Assembly: GCF_008831285.2 (NCBI RefSeq)
Contig: NC_045143.1
Location: forward strand, 7,449,503-7,513,502
Direction: 5' to 3'
From: Nymphaea colorata
Lineage: Eukaryota > Streptophyta > Magnoliopsida > Nymphaeales > Nymphaeaceae
DNA: 64,000 bases
This document shows, one piece after another, positions 1-11,051 of this stretch. The translations under genes and the position numbers were made by a program. Position 1 is the first letter of the stretch. Every line of letters begins with the position of its first letter. The notes beneath the pieces were generated by a model. That model was not told where the DNA came from. It saw only the letters and a list, made by a program, of their open reading frames with translations, and searched no databases.

Positions 1-809
1 CACAGTTCACATCTTGAGCCAATTTATGAGTCAACCACAAGTGCTGCATAGAGAAACTATACCGTTTATTTAAATATATGAAGAGAACCGCTGGATATGT
101 TGTTATGCTATCATCAAGGGGGACGATTCACTTCAAAGAATATTGTGATTCAGATTGGGCCTCATGTCCAATGGTACGAACATCCACAAACAGGTACTGC
201 ACCGTGATTGGGAATAGTCCCATCACTTAGAAAACCAAGAAGCAAACAACAGTCTTTAGATCATCTGCAGAGGCTGCTGAGCACATGTCCATGGCTCTCG
301 CCACATGTAAGCTTTTTTGGCTGAAGGCATTAGTCAAGATCTCGGGATTATCCACAAAGAGCACATTACGTTATTATGTGACAACCAAGCTGCAATGCAT
401 ATTTTAGCCGATTCAGTGTTCAATGAGAGGGCAAAACACATCGAGCTTGATTGCCATGTGGTTGGAGATGAGATTCAAAATGGAAGCATCCAAACTCAAT
501 TCGTTCCCACAACCAAGCAAGTTGCGGACATGTTCACCAAGCCCTTAGGACGAGAAGCATTCCACAATTTAAGAAACAAGTTGGCACTTTGCAATCCAGG
601 AGCATCAACTTGAAGGGGAGCGTTGGAATGTCGTTACATTGTCTTATCAAAATAAGGCAAATCAATCTTCTTGTTAAGGAATCTTATCCAAGATTAGCTG
701 TTCCTTGATCTTAGGCAAGTTTGTAGGTTTAAATTGTATATGCTGAAGACAAAGAGATTATATGTATCATGGATTGACAATCAAAAAAACATATCATCTC
801 TCTTTTCTT

Positions 810-851
<42 letters not shown>

Positions 852-875
852 TATTCTTCCACAAAATTTAACAGT
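1..875 (+). mobile_element. Ty1/Copia retroelement, 3' end (RNase H region and 3' LTR)
   Basis: This fossil Copia element continues past the left edge of the window. The RNase H segment is recognisable at about 317-613 by the motifs LLCDNQAA, RAKHIELDCH and VADMFTKPLGR, which are typical of plant Copia polyproteins. A purine-rich tract follows at about 612-622. An LTR-like stretch runs from about 623 to about 875 and ends in a CT microsatellite and a TTTAACA-like end. The element is broken, with several breaks in the visible part. With only one LTR in view its age cannot be estimated. Confidence 0.85.
814..846. repeat. (CT)n microsatellite
   Basis: This is an uninterrupted CT dinucleotide run inside the presumed 3' LTR of the left-edge Copia element. 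Confidence 0.9.
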
Positions 876-2954
876 TGTGCATCACAATGTCCCGCTCCAT
901 ATGTAAATGACTATAAACTGGACTATTAAACGATGGTCATTCACTTTCTCGCTATCTATCACTAGACAAGAGGATTTGGGGCATCTATGTATAGCTGAAA
1001 CTAGATGTTTGCAGCTTAGATGGACACTCTTTTGATGCTGGATATGTGTTCAATGCACAACTCTAGCAGGGATACTATTAGTATCCATTCGTTTTGGGTG
1101 CCACTTACGCTTTCAGTTCTATATAATAAGAAAGTGACGACTCTTAGACCTTTATTTTGGTTGGTCTCGTTGATATTTTTGTCTAATGCATGCGCTTGAA
1201 AGAATAAATGTTTCCATTTGTAGTGAGAATAGTATCGTTGATTGAGAATGGACATTAATTATTGAAATTGGTATTGGGGGGTCAGATTTGGAAGTCCATA
1301 TTGCTTGAGCGTGTTTCCCTCTATGTCACCTGTTTGTCCCTGTTTTATATTGTGATTTGTAAAGTGATGGAGAAGAAAGCTCTTTGTGAGACCTCGATCT
1401 GTAACAAACAAATCATTTTATTGAAGTCTGTAAATATATTCTTCAGGTGTGATTAATGAAATCGCGAGGGAATTGCCTTCACTTGCCACTTTGTTTCTCT
1501 GTCTTCCCATTTCTGCTTGGCTGCTCTGTTTTCTTTCATTGATAAGTGGATCTACTCTGAGTTGCATGAGGTGAGAACTTTTCACATGTTTTCCTTCATT
1601 TTCTCAATAGCATCAAAGGAAAAACTTTGGCCTTGAACCCTATGATTGCAACTGTAAAACTGGTTCATTCGATACATGATCACTGTCTAAAACTTGGACA
1701 AGTTATTACGTGCATCGCTTCATTTTTTGATCTCCTGTCTGATGGTGAACAAATTGGACTTTTCTCTCATGGTAATCGTGTTACAATATATGTTGTAATG
1801 AGTTCAGTATTTTATGAATGCGAAAGTCATGTCCAAATACCTTGTCATTACGTTAGGGACAAGGTGCTAGGGGGGAAAAAGATATTGACCCCATTCGTCC
1901 TGTTCAAACTAGTAAGCTGCTGTTGTACGAAGGTTGTGTTCTCAAAAAACTGGGATTTCATGATGTGTGAGTCCCACGTGAGGGAGAAGTGATAAAATTG
2001 ATATCGACCGTTACTATTCTTCGAGCCAGGTTACAGAGACCCTCATGACTCAGTTTCTTTTCTCTTTGATCTCTTGCTGTATACAAAGACAACAATTATA
2101 TCGCCGCATGTTTTTACGAGTCTCGTAAAGTTTTTTCCTTTGTTTTTCTTTTTTTTGTTGCTTGTGGATGTAGGCAACTTCCAGGCAAGTACCACACAAA
2201 TTTCTTGCTTTCATTTTTTATTCTTTTTTGTCTTGGTTTTTTTTCTCGACAAGAAGCTAAGGCCTTATTGTCATCTGTACCTTAAATCAGACACTGCAGT
2301 ATGTAATATTGATCATCAAAACATGAGGTTCTTAAATCTGTTCAAAGTTAAACTTGTAAATATTCCTTTTGACAGGTGTGTGGCGCCTCCGGCATGAGAT
2401 CCTTGGATTTAATCAAAAACTCTCCATTGAATCCAGTTCACTATATTTATATCCAAAGGGGCTTTCAACTTGCATATTTGTCGTCCTTTACAGCACATAA
2501 AGTTGACTTATGGGAAGCTCAAACCAGATTGAATTATGTGCGCAGCGGTTTGCATGGAACAAATATGCACCAAAGGGAAGTAAGGGCATTTAAAAAAAAA
2601 TATGAACATATTAGACCTTTTTATTTTTTAACAATCTTTTTTTATCCTTTTCAAAAGTTTCTTTTTATTATTTTAATAAAGATAATTTTATCATTGTTTC
2701 TTTACCTGTGCACCAATTTTTGCTTCGGCTCGAAAGCTCATCCATTTTATCATTTACCTCAGGAAAACTAAAGCCTATAGTGGTTGTGGTGAAAACAGGC
2801 GCCGTCATCCATGTCCGCAAATATAAATATTATTGATCAGATCCAGTCTAAATGCAAGTACAACCAAACAACTCATTTATTACATTAAGGGTCAACTCTC
2901 TCATTACCTTTTCCTTCTTCACCTAGCTCAAGCTGGCTCCAAACAGTTTGGATC
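876..2954. other. Spacer with no recognised gene
   Basis: This is AT-rich sequence between the left-edge Copia element and the 3' end of GDSL-1. Open frames of 60-130 codons exist on the plus strand at 1627-1992, 2074-2397 and 2376-2771. They are rich in Phe and Leu from T-runs and carry no motif I recognise. The last ~130 bases probably include the 3' UTR of GDSL-1. Nothing else could be supported. Confidence 0.5.
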
Positions 2955-4678
2955 TCAAGTCAGTCCAGCAAGGTGTGCAACATTGAAAGGATATACTTCC
3001 GTCGGCAGCGTCGAGTTGTACGCCTTCTTCACTAAAAGCTTGTATAGAGCCTCTGTGAAGTGCGCCCCATCGTAATACATGTATGTCTTCCTATCCATGC
3101 AAGGCGTGCTGTATTGTTCGCATGCTCCACCTCGCATTCCAGGGGACATGGTGCAACAACTCTGGTTCACCACCTTGAATCCTGATACATTATCACCCAG
3201 TAGAACCAACATTTCAGTACCCACATGCCAGTGTCAAATATTTCATTAACGATGGGAACCCAGAAATTTCATATTGATCAATAACACAGTAGGGTAAAAG
3301 TTTTCTGATCGTCAATGGGTTTTATCAAGAATCGATGTCCTGCTTCCCTGTGATTTTAATAAATCTAGCATAGCAAAGTAAAGATTCATCATCTCCTTCG
3401 GAAAACTTGGTGAATTTCCATCAAGATCGTAACTTTCATTTAACTTAAATATGAAAGTAATAATGATTCCTACTGTTGAATGGGGACCCTCACATCCATG
3501 GTGACAGCACCACTCACCTCACTAGTGACTAGCACAAAATCGACCAACAAGCCCAGCACCCGCACCAAGTGGATCTTTTGCTAATTAACGTTTCTAGACA
3601 GATCTACCGGCTTTTTCTGTGGAAATCTGGCAAGTGACAATCAGAATCACCAACAGTTTTCTAAAGCACAAATATCCCCTGACCCACATGATTTCTTCCT
3701 TAGCGTGTCAATTGTCAATGCATTTGACACATGGTGCTAGTGGTGGAGATGACGATGATGATAATGATGAAATTCACAGTAAAATGTGCCATACCATAAG
3801 ATTGTGGATTGTCAAATACGTTTCTCACAATTCCATAGGTATTGACGAAGACGAAATTGGAACCAGGTAGACTTTTATTCATCTTGTCTATGGAAGATCT
3901 CAGGAGAGAGTTAAACGTTTTTGAAGCGTTGTTTATATCCTCCTTGCATTTTTCTGTGGGCTGTAACGTCGCCTTATGTTGAGGGTTGCAACCATTTGCT
4001 TGAACTCCGAAAAGTACGAACTTTCGAGCTCCCAAATTGTACACGATCTGCAAAAACATGCGGAATTATACACCAGACTAAGAAACTTAAAGCACCGGCG
4101 TTCCAGAAAAGTTGGCGTCGGCAATTTCCTGAAAAATTGGGATCGTTACTGCTGTCTAGAGATCAGAAAAAGAGAGTGAAAGTTGTGAACCTTGAGTTGG
4201 TGAGTGAAATTCGCCAAGAGACTCTCAAGGAATTCGTCGGAAGCGCACTTTTCCTTTGGAGCAGGTCCGCTACACTCTTGTTCGATGTCGTTGCCTCCAG
4301 AGTTGAAGACGAATATGCTTTTTGCCAGATAGATAGAGAGCTTCTGTGTGTTGTTAAACTGAGTCCTCAACGCACAGATCGTTTTATTTTGGAAGTACTT
4401 GATTTGCTGGTTCAGTGAGATAAACAAGGACTGCAACAAGTTTGCACATCAACAAAAAGTTAGTACTTTAGATATCCGATTGCTTTGACTTTCGATTATC
4501 TCCACCTTAATCGACAACAAAGCAAAATGTGATCAAGCAATTCAACGCCAGCATGGTTTACTCTGCACTAGAAAAATTTTGCAATCTAAGAAACTGATTG
4601 TGAATATGGAAAACGGAAGTTAGAAGGCCGTGTTCTTCAAAATTCATCTTGTTAGCCAACAATAACTCACGTGCAAGG

Positions 4679-4726
4679 AGTTGACACTTGATTGGGAGTC
4701 TACCCAGTTGAAAATCGTCGACAGTT
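4679..4726. repeat. 48-bp direct repeat, left copy
   Basis: This segment is identical base for base to 6739-6786. The two copies bracket the Copia fragment in intron 1 of GDSL-1, and neither copy matches beyond these limits. See the finding on its possible origin. Confidence 0.95.
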
Positions 4727-6738
4727 CACCGCCTAAGGAAAACGAGTGAACTTAGCTTTAAGACTATGTGTGTTCCAATGTGATGGTTACAAGTTCACTG
4801 CTTAAGGAGTCTACTTCAACTAAGCAATCCTCAGGTACATGTTATCTCATTCACAATTATCTGCCTATTCACAAATTCTCTAAATCTCATTATGCCTTTT
4901 TAACCTCCATCATGAGTGATGTTGAACCTAGCTCGTATACGGACGCCGTTAAGTAATTGGCGAAGTGCTATGGCTGATGAGATTCAGACTCTTGAACAAA
5001 ACAGTACATAGTCTATTACTAATTTGCCTCCAAACAAACGTTCAATTGGATGTCGTTGGGTCTATAAGATAAAACAACGGTCAGATGGAAGCATTGAACG
5101 CTACAAAGCCAGACTTGTCGCCAAAGGGTACACTCAACTAAAAGGACTTGATTACCATGAGACATTTGCTCCAGTTGCAAAATTAACAACCATGCGCATG
5201 TTCATTGCTCTTGTCTCTATTTAAGGATGGTATATATATCAAATGGATGTGAGTAATGCATTTATACATGGAGAATTACATGAGGAAATATACATGACCA
5301 TTCCCCCAACCCAATTGCATGAGGGGGAGTATACTAGTAATAAAGTGTGTCGCCTTCATAAGTCTTTGTATGAACTCAAGCAAGCGCCACGTACCTGGTT
5401 TCACAAGCTGTTATCAGCACTCAAAGGCGTTGGTTTCATTCAATCATCAACTGACAACACTCTCTTTACTCGGAAACATGAAAAACAATTTATTTTTATT
5501 CTTGTCTATGTTGATGATTTTATTATCGCAGGAAATGATAAACCAGGAATTGCTTTAGTTAAGCAATATTTACATTCAAAATTTCTTATTAAGGACTTGG
5601 GAAAACTTAAGTATTTTCTTGGGATAAAAGTTTCAAGAGCACCATCGAAAATTTTTCTAAGTCAAAGAAACTATATTGTAGATATTTTGAATGATGCAGG
5701 TTTGATGGGAGCCAAGCCTATAGACTTTCCAATGGAGCAAAAATTGCGATTAACTCCCAATGACGGTATTCCATTGAAAGATCCAGCTAAATACATGAGG
5801 TTAGTTGGACGTTTGATCTATTTAACTATTACTCGTCCAGACATAATGTATTCAGTCCAAGTTCTCAGTCAGTTCATGCAATCGCCAAGAACTACACACT
5901 ATAAAGCGGCACTTAGAGTTTTAAAGTATTTGAAGGCTTCACAGCAAAAGGAATACTTTTATCCTCATCAAGTGCAAAACAAGTGAAGACCTATTGTGAC
6001 TCAGATTAGGCTAGCTGTCCTACCACTCATAAATCAGTTAGTGGATATATTGTGTTCTTGGGGAATAGTCATATCTCTTGGAAATCAAAGAAACAGTCTA
6101 CTATTGCCAGATCGTCTGCTGAAGCCGAATACCGGGCAATGGCTTTGACAACTTGTAAAGTTGTTTGATTAAAAGCTTTATTGAATGACTTGGGATGGAG
6201 TCATGATAAACCAGTCAATTTACATTGCGACAATCAAGTTGCTCTGCATATTTCAGCAAATCCAGTTTTTCATGAAAGAACAAAACACGTAAAGCTAGAT
6301 TGTCACTTTGTAAGAGAAAAAATTCAGCAAGGAATAATTCAGACTCACCATGTATCATCATGTTTGCAACTAGCGGATATTTTCACCAAACCATTAGGGA
6401 GAGATAGTTTTCAAACTTTAAGAATCAAGTTGGGTGTTTCAGATTTGCACACACCAACTTGAGGGGGAGTATTGGAGAGGAAAATCAATTTGCTGATTTT
6501 CAGGAATCAAGAAAAATCTTTCCTATACGTCAAAGAGGAAAATCAGAAAGTAAAATTTCAGGAAAGAAATTACAATCTTTCCTTCTATCACAAGATTGTG
6601 ACCATTCAATCCCAAAATTTGTGGCATTTGTATATACTTGTAAAGTTGTATGAATACCTCATATATATATGAAATGAATTATCTCGGTTGGCTCACTCAT
6701 CTTCTTCTTTTCTCTCGTTTCATCACGTTCTTCTTCAC
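4727..6738 (+). mobile_element. Ty1/Copia fragment (RT, RNase H, 3' LTR) in intron 1 of GDSL-1
   Basis: This fossil Copia fragment lies opposite to its host gene. Reverse transcriptase is recognisable around 5024-5986 by [27 protein letters not shown] and the catalytic-type VYVDDFII. RNase H lies around 6000-6460 with HCDNQVALHI and LADIFTKPLGRDSF. A purine tract at about 6460-6472 is followed by an LTR-like stretch of about 265 bases ending near 6738. Gag, protease and integrase are not seen. The element is broken, with several breaks. It is bracketed by two identical 48-bp direct repeats, far longer than the 5-bp duplication of normal Copia integration. Confidence 0.85.
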
Positions 6739-6786
6739 AGTTGACACTTGATTGGGAGTCTACCCAGTTGAAAATCGTCGACAGTT
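6739..6786. repeat. 48-bp direct repeat, right copy
   Basis: This is the right-hand partner of 4679-4726, directly after the 3' end of the Copia fragment. No mismatch is visible over the 48 bases, which suggests the duplication is young. Confidence 0.95.
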
Positions 6787-8617
6787 TCCACATAAAAAGT
6801 CGGCCTCCATTGGCATGCATGGTAAAAAGGGAAGAAGAAGAAAATGTAATGCCACTTAACCAAGTAACCGTGCCTTTACCAAAGCCTGAAATATCGGTAT
6901 GAATTTTTATCCTGAGGCCGATTCCGCAATTCTTTTATTTGGTGATAAAATAATTAGTTTTTCACGTTGTAAATTAAAAAACGTACATATCAGAAAATTA
7001 ATCAGACAAGCCCGATTACAAATGCTCTTTTTTTGTAAAAAAACCTAGTGATGCCATCATATGTAGAAAATAACTTCCCAAATTCCAGTGAAGATAAAAA
7101 GAAAAAGGGAAAAAGAAGTGGCATGTGGGAGTCTCATCGACGATTGAACTGTGCCATGATTTATGGTGACCACAACGAAGTCAGTTGATCAGTGAAATCA
7201 GAAACAGCTTAAAGAGAGAACGGGACAACCCCTGCTCGAAAAGGTTTACTTACACCTTGATAATCAAGAATGCCTGAGCCACCGGAAGCGTAGTTAACTC
7301 CAAAGAGTATCATCCCGCCTGTGGTCTTGGGGTCCTTGAAAGCAGGAAGGAAACGAGGAAACCTCAAGTGCTGGCTCGGGGTTCCTCCCGTTGGTGAACC
7401 TTCCGGTAGGACCAGTGGGGAAGTCATATCCATACGGCAGGGTATCGGTGGTGCAGTTGGGATCCACAAAGACGTTGTTTCCACCGTCAACAATGGAGTC
7501 TCCAAACACAAACATGGCCGGCACGTTCCGCTTTTCTAGGGTAACAGCTCCAGAGTACGAAGGATGGAGGAGGGCAACGAGGCAGAGGAAGAAGAAGAAG
7601 AAGGAGAGGATTGTTCTCGCCATCTCCGCTGACAAGAAGCCTCTGTTTCCACGAAGCGAATATGATGTGCATGTGGGTGGAGGAAGGCCACTTACCTTTC
7701 TACAGAAATGAGAGACTGTACGATCTCCTCACTGCAGCAGGTACCTCTTTGGTGAAGGAAAAGATCCATCCAGTAAATCTCCCTTTACTGTGAGGAACTC
7801 AATGTTGCGAGCCAAGTGTCTTACCAAGTCCGGCGATTCCTCGCTGTTGGCATCTCGAAAATTTTCCTACCACGTTAGTGTGGACATGAGGTCTTTCTAC
7901 TTGACGGGCTTCGAGTCAGATCTACTGGTCGATTAGGTGGGCTAGCCAAGGCTACTTTGCTTCTACTTATTCCCTCATTTGTATTTCAGTGACGAGCATA
8001 TGATCATAATACGAGTTAAGGACAGAACAAAGCGATGTCATGATGCCGCTAAATGTATTATATATTAATGAAACAACACCAAACCGATACTTTTATAATA
8101 TATATATAAACGCTTTTAACAATTTAGGATAGAACCTTAGTAATTCTGATTTGATTGAACTTTTCGTTCGATAAACTAAGTCAAATATCCTTTATGTCAC
8201 ATCAATTCTATGAATTAGCTCTATGACCCCCCAAGATCTTTCTTCTCCACCAAATATTTTCACATCTGCAACAGGCGGAAATAGCTGCGCCTGGTACTGG
8301 AGAAGGGTCGGTGGTCTTTCAAAATTTCAAATATATATTATTTTTTATTTTTAAAAAAAATTGTACAATTACATAGCACAAGATTCATCCCCCTAGAGAG
8401 GACGACGATACTCAAAAGGTATGTACACAGTTCACGTCGTTATTGTCTGTCACCGTACCAAAAATCGAATGCGTAGTCGGCTAGACCTCAAATTTTATAT
8501 TTTATTGAGTCGTCCACGTCTTGCCAAGGTTGCGTTGGACGGATGCAAAGGTTTTACCTTTTCCTCTTTTACCTATCTTTGGCTGTATCGGGTTCGATTT
8601 CTACCTCTTTGAATCCT

Positions 8618-8648
8618 CCCCCCACCCCCCCCCCCCCCCCCCCCCCCC
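8618..8648. repeat. Poly-C tract
   Basis: This is a nearly pure run of about 30 C residues broken by a single A. Its exact length may be unreliable in the assembly. Confidence 0.9.
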
Positions 8649-8662
8649 TCTGCTAGATTATT

Positions 8663-9628
8663 AGCTCAAATAAAAAATCCGGCCAAGCCCAAATGGTTGT
8701 TTACTTCTTTAGTAAAAATTCATATGTTTTGATATTTTTATGGCCCATTCGAACATTGGTATTGTTTTGTGAATCAGCTTAAAAAAATTGAGGTAAATCT
8801 ATAAAATATTTTTTAAGGTATTTTATAAACTTAGCTTAATCTTTGAATCATATTTATGGAATAGTTATATACTTTTTTGTTTGTCAAACGGTAATACCTT
8901 CTTAAAAATGAGGCAAACACATGAAACACTATTTCATGAATCTGTTTTTTTTAAACTATAACAATGTATTATTGTTGTTGTCAAACGGATTTTAAAGGTC
9001 CTTTTAACAATCGTAGCAGGCTGATATTGTTCCATTATCTACCTCAATGAAGTGGTAAATTCATGAAACAATAATATCCTGATACAATTGTTAAAATACA
9101 ATTGTTAAACACTCCTTTGTATAATAAAACAAATTGTGTGGCTGTCGCTATTCAATAGAATCTTTGAGTTTGAAACATAATATCTTTGTGGTCATTTCGT
9201 TTTCTGGTTAGACGATGACGAGGAGCTTTGGAACACCGGATCCAGAACCACGAATTTTGTGTGTATTGTCACATTAATGTGAAGAAAGATACATAATTGT
9301 TTTTACTTGAACAAAGGAACATGGGAGAGGGGACCCTTGTAGGTGCTGTAATTCTCTGCATTAAAAAAAAAAATCATTTTCTTTCATATATAAATTTTGG
9401 AAAATGATATTAGATTCATGTTAAAATTTTGAAACAATAATTTAACCTCATCATAAAAATTCCCAACTCGGCCTATGCCAACATTTTGTTCCACTGAAGT
9501 ATGAAGTTTTTACTGTGGTTGCTGAAGTACCAAGTTTTTTTTTTTTGTGGTCCGTGTGAGCAATTGCCCACACATGGCCTACACCCACCTCTACGCTTGG
9601 TGTAAAGAGTCGACTACCTCTTGACTGT
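8663..9628. repeat. ~0.9-kb direct repeat, copy 1
   Basis: This is collinear with 10143-11051, with scattered substitutions and small indels. Shared landmarks in order are AAATAAAAAATCC, GCCAAGCCCAAAT, TTTACTTCTTTAGTAAA, GAGGCAAACACATG, TGACGAGGAGCTTTGGAACA and GTGAGCAATTGCCCACAC. No coding potential is seen. Confidence 0.8.
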
Positions 9629-10142
9629 AGAGCCCTATAGATGAGACTCAGCCTAGCGACTCAATGCTACCATTGTAATGTAGCTTATAAAGACAAACTA
9701 CATATGCTTTTTCGGGTATCAGGTATTGGGCTCGGGCCGAGCCTAGACTCGGTATTGGGTATCAGCCCCAACACCGGGCTCGGGTTTCGGACATCGGGTC
9801 GACCCAAACCCAACTCTTATAGGGCCGGGTTGGGCGGGGCCGATGCCTAGGTCTAGCTGGTGCTAGGGCAGACTTAAAAATTAATTGGTATTAGTAATAA
9901 ATCTTACCTTTTAAAAAGAACACCCGCATGTAAACGAGAAAAATTACCTTAACATCTACCTAGGTTTATGTGAAATTGTGGAGACAGCTAAAGTTTGAAA
10001 GTGGAATTCAAATTCAATGTGCTCATCGCCTATGGTGTAATAGACTGGAAGCTATGTTAGAGGTCTGAAATCTGTTGGATTTCCTCCTAGCCAGATCTGG
10101 CAGGACAATATTTTTTTATTTCAGTTGGTAGGCTAATAATTA

Positions 10143-11051
10143 AGTTGAAATAAAAAATCCAGCCAAGCCCAAATATTTGTTTACTTCTTTAGTAAACACT
10201 TGATATGTTTTCGCATGCATTGTTTTATGAATCAGCTCCAAAAAAAATTGATTAGATCTATAAAATATCTTTTAAGGTATTTTGTAAACCTAGATTAATC
10301 TTTGGATCATTTTTGTGGAATAGTTATATACTATTTCGTTTGCCAAACCGTAATATTTCATGAACCTACCCTAAAAATGAGGCAAACACATGGAACACTA
10401 TTTCACGAATCTGTTTTGTTTTCTTGGGGTCAAATTGATAAGACAGTAACAATGTATTATTGTTGTCAAACGGCTCTTAGAGATCCTTTAACAATCGTAG
10501 CATGTTGATATTGTTTCATAATCTACCTCACCTCAATGTAGTGGTAAATTCATGAAACAATAACAACATGATACAATTGTTAAACACTCCTTTGTATACT
10601 ATTCAATGGAATCTTCGAGTTTGAAACAGAATAACTTTGTGGTCATTTCATTTTCTGGTTGGACGATGACGAGGAGCTTTGGAACACGCAGATCCAGCAG
10701 CATGAATTTTTTGTGTATGCAGCATGAATTTTTTGTGTATTTAATGTGAAGAAAGATACATAATTGTTTTTACTTGAACAAAGGAACATGGAAGAGGGTA
10801 CCCATGTACGTGCTGTAATTCCCTACAATCAAAAGAAAAAAAAAAGTCATTCTTTTTATATAAAAATTTGAACAATGAAAAATTTTGAAATTATAATTTA
10901 ACCCCATCATAAAAAATTCCTTATTTTGCATATGCTTACATTTTGTTCTGCTGAAGTATATAGTTTTTTTTTGTGGTCCGTGTGAGCAATTGCCCACACG
11001 GCCTACACCCGCATCTACTTTTGGTGTAAAAAGCCGATTACCTCTTACTGA
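10143..11051. repeat. ~0.9-kb direct repeat, copy 2
   Basis: This is the partner of 8663-9628, in the same orientation, separated by about 510 bp of other sequence. The ends do not show a clear TG..CA, so I do not call the pair LTRs. An old segmental duplication, or two copies of one element, are both possible. Confidence 0.8.

Larger units (their letters stand above)
2955..7635 (-). pseudogene. GDSL-1: GDSL esterase/lipase, frameshifted in exon 1
   Basis: This copy has four coding exons: 7635-7254, 4430-4191 (80 codons), 4047-3795 and 3181-2955, all with GT..AG junctions. Exon 1 begins MSAEMARTILSF, gives a hydrophobic signal peptide, and then [15 protein letters not shown] with the nucleophile Ser. 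Exon 2 holds the canonical block III, NSGGND. Exon 4 holds YDGAHFTE (catalytic Asp and His) and ends PFNVAHLAGLT. Relative to GDSL-2, exon 1 lacks a net 11 nt just after GRFTNGRNP, so the rest of exon 1 (FLPAFKDPKTTG.., GVNYASGGSGILDYQG) continues in another frame. The other exons are open. Intron 1 is about 2.8 kb because a Copia fragment lies in it. This is a pseudogene unless the 11-nt gap is an assembly error. The closest relative in the window is GDSL-2. Confidence 0.88.

Noticed and set aside
1627-2771. Three plus-strand frames of 107-131 codons
   Set aside because: They are low-complexity Phe/Leu-rich translations of T-runs with no recognisable domain and no splice or promoter context.
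3921-4418. 165-codon plus-strand frame
   Set aside because: It is antisense to exons 2 and 3 of GDSL-1 and crosses their intron. No independent evidence supports it.
9700-9850. Coding region in GC-rich CGGGCC sequence
   Set aside because: The composition comes from short repeated CGGG/GGCC motifs of a common plant non-coding repeat type, also at 11950-12260 and 16550-16770.
8663-11051. Complete LTR retroelement bounded by the 0.9-kb repeats
   Set aside because: No TG..CA ends, priming site, purine tract or coding region could be seen.
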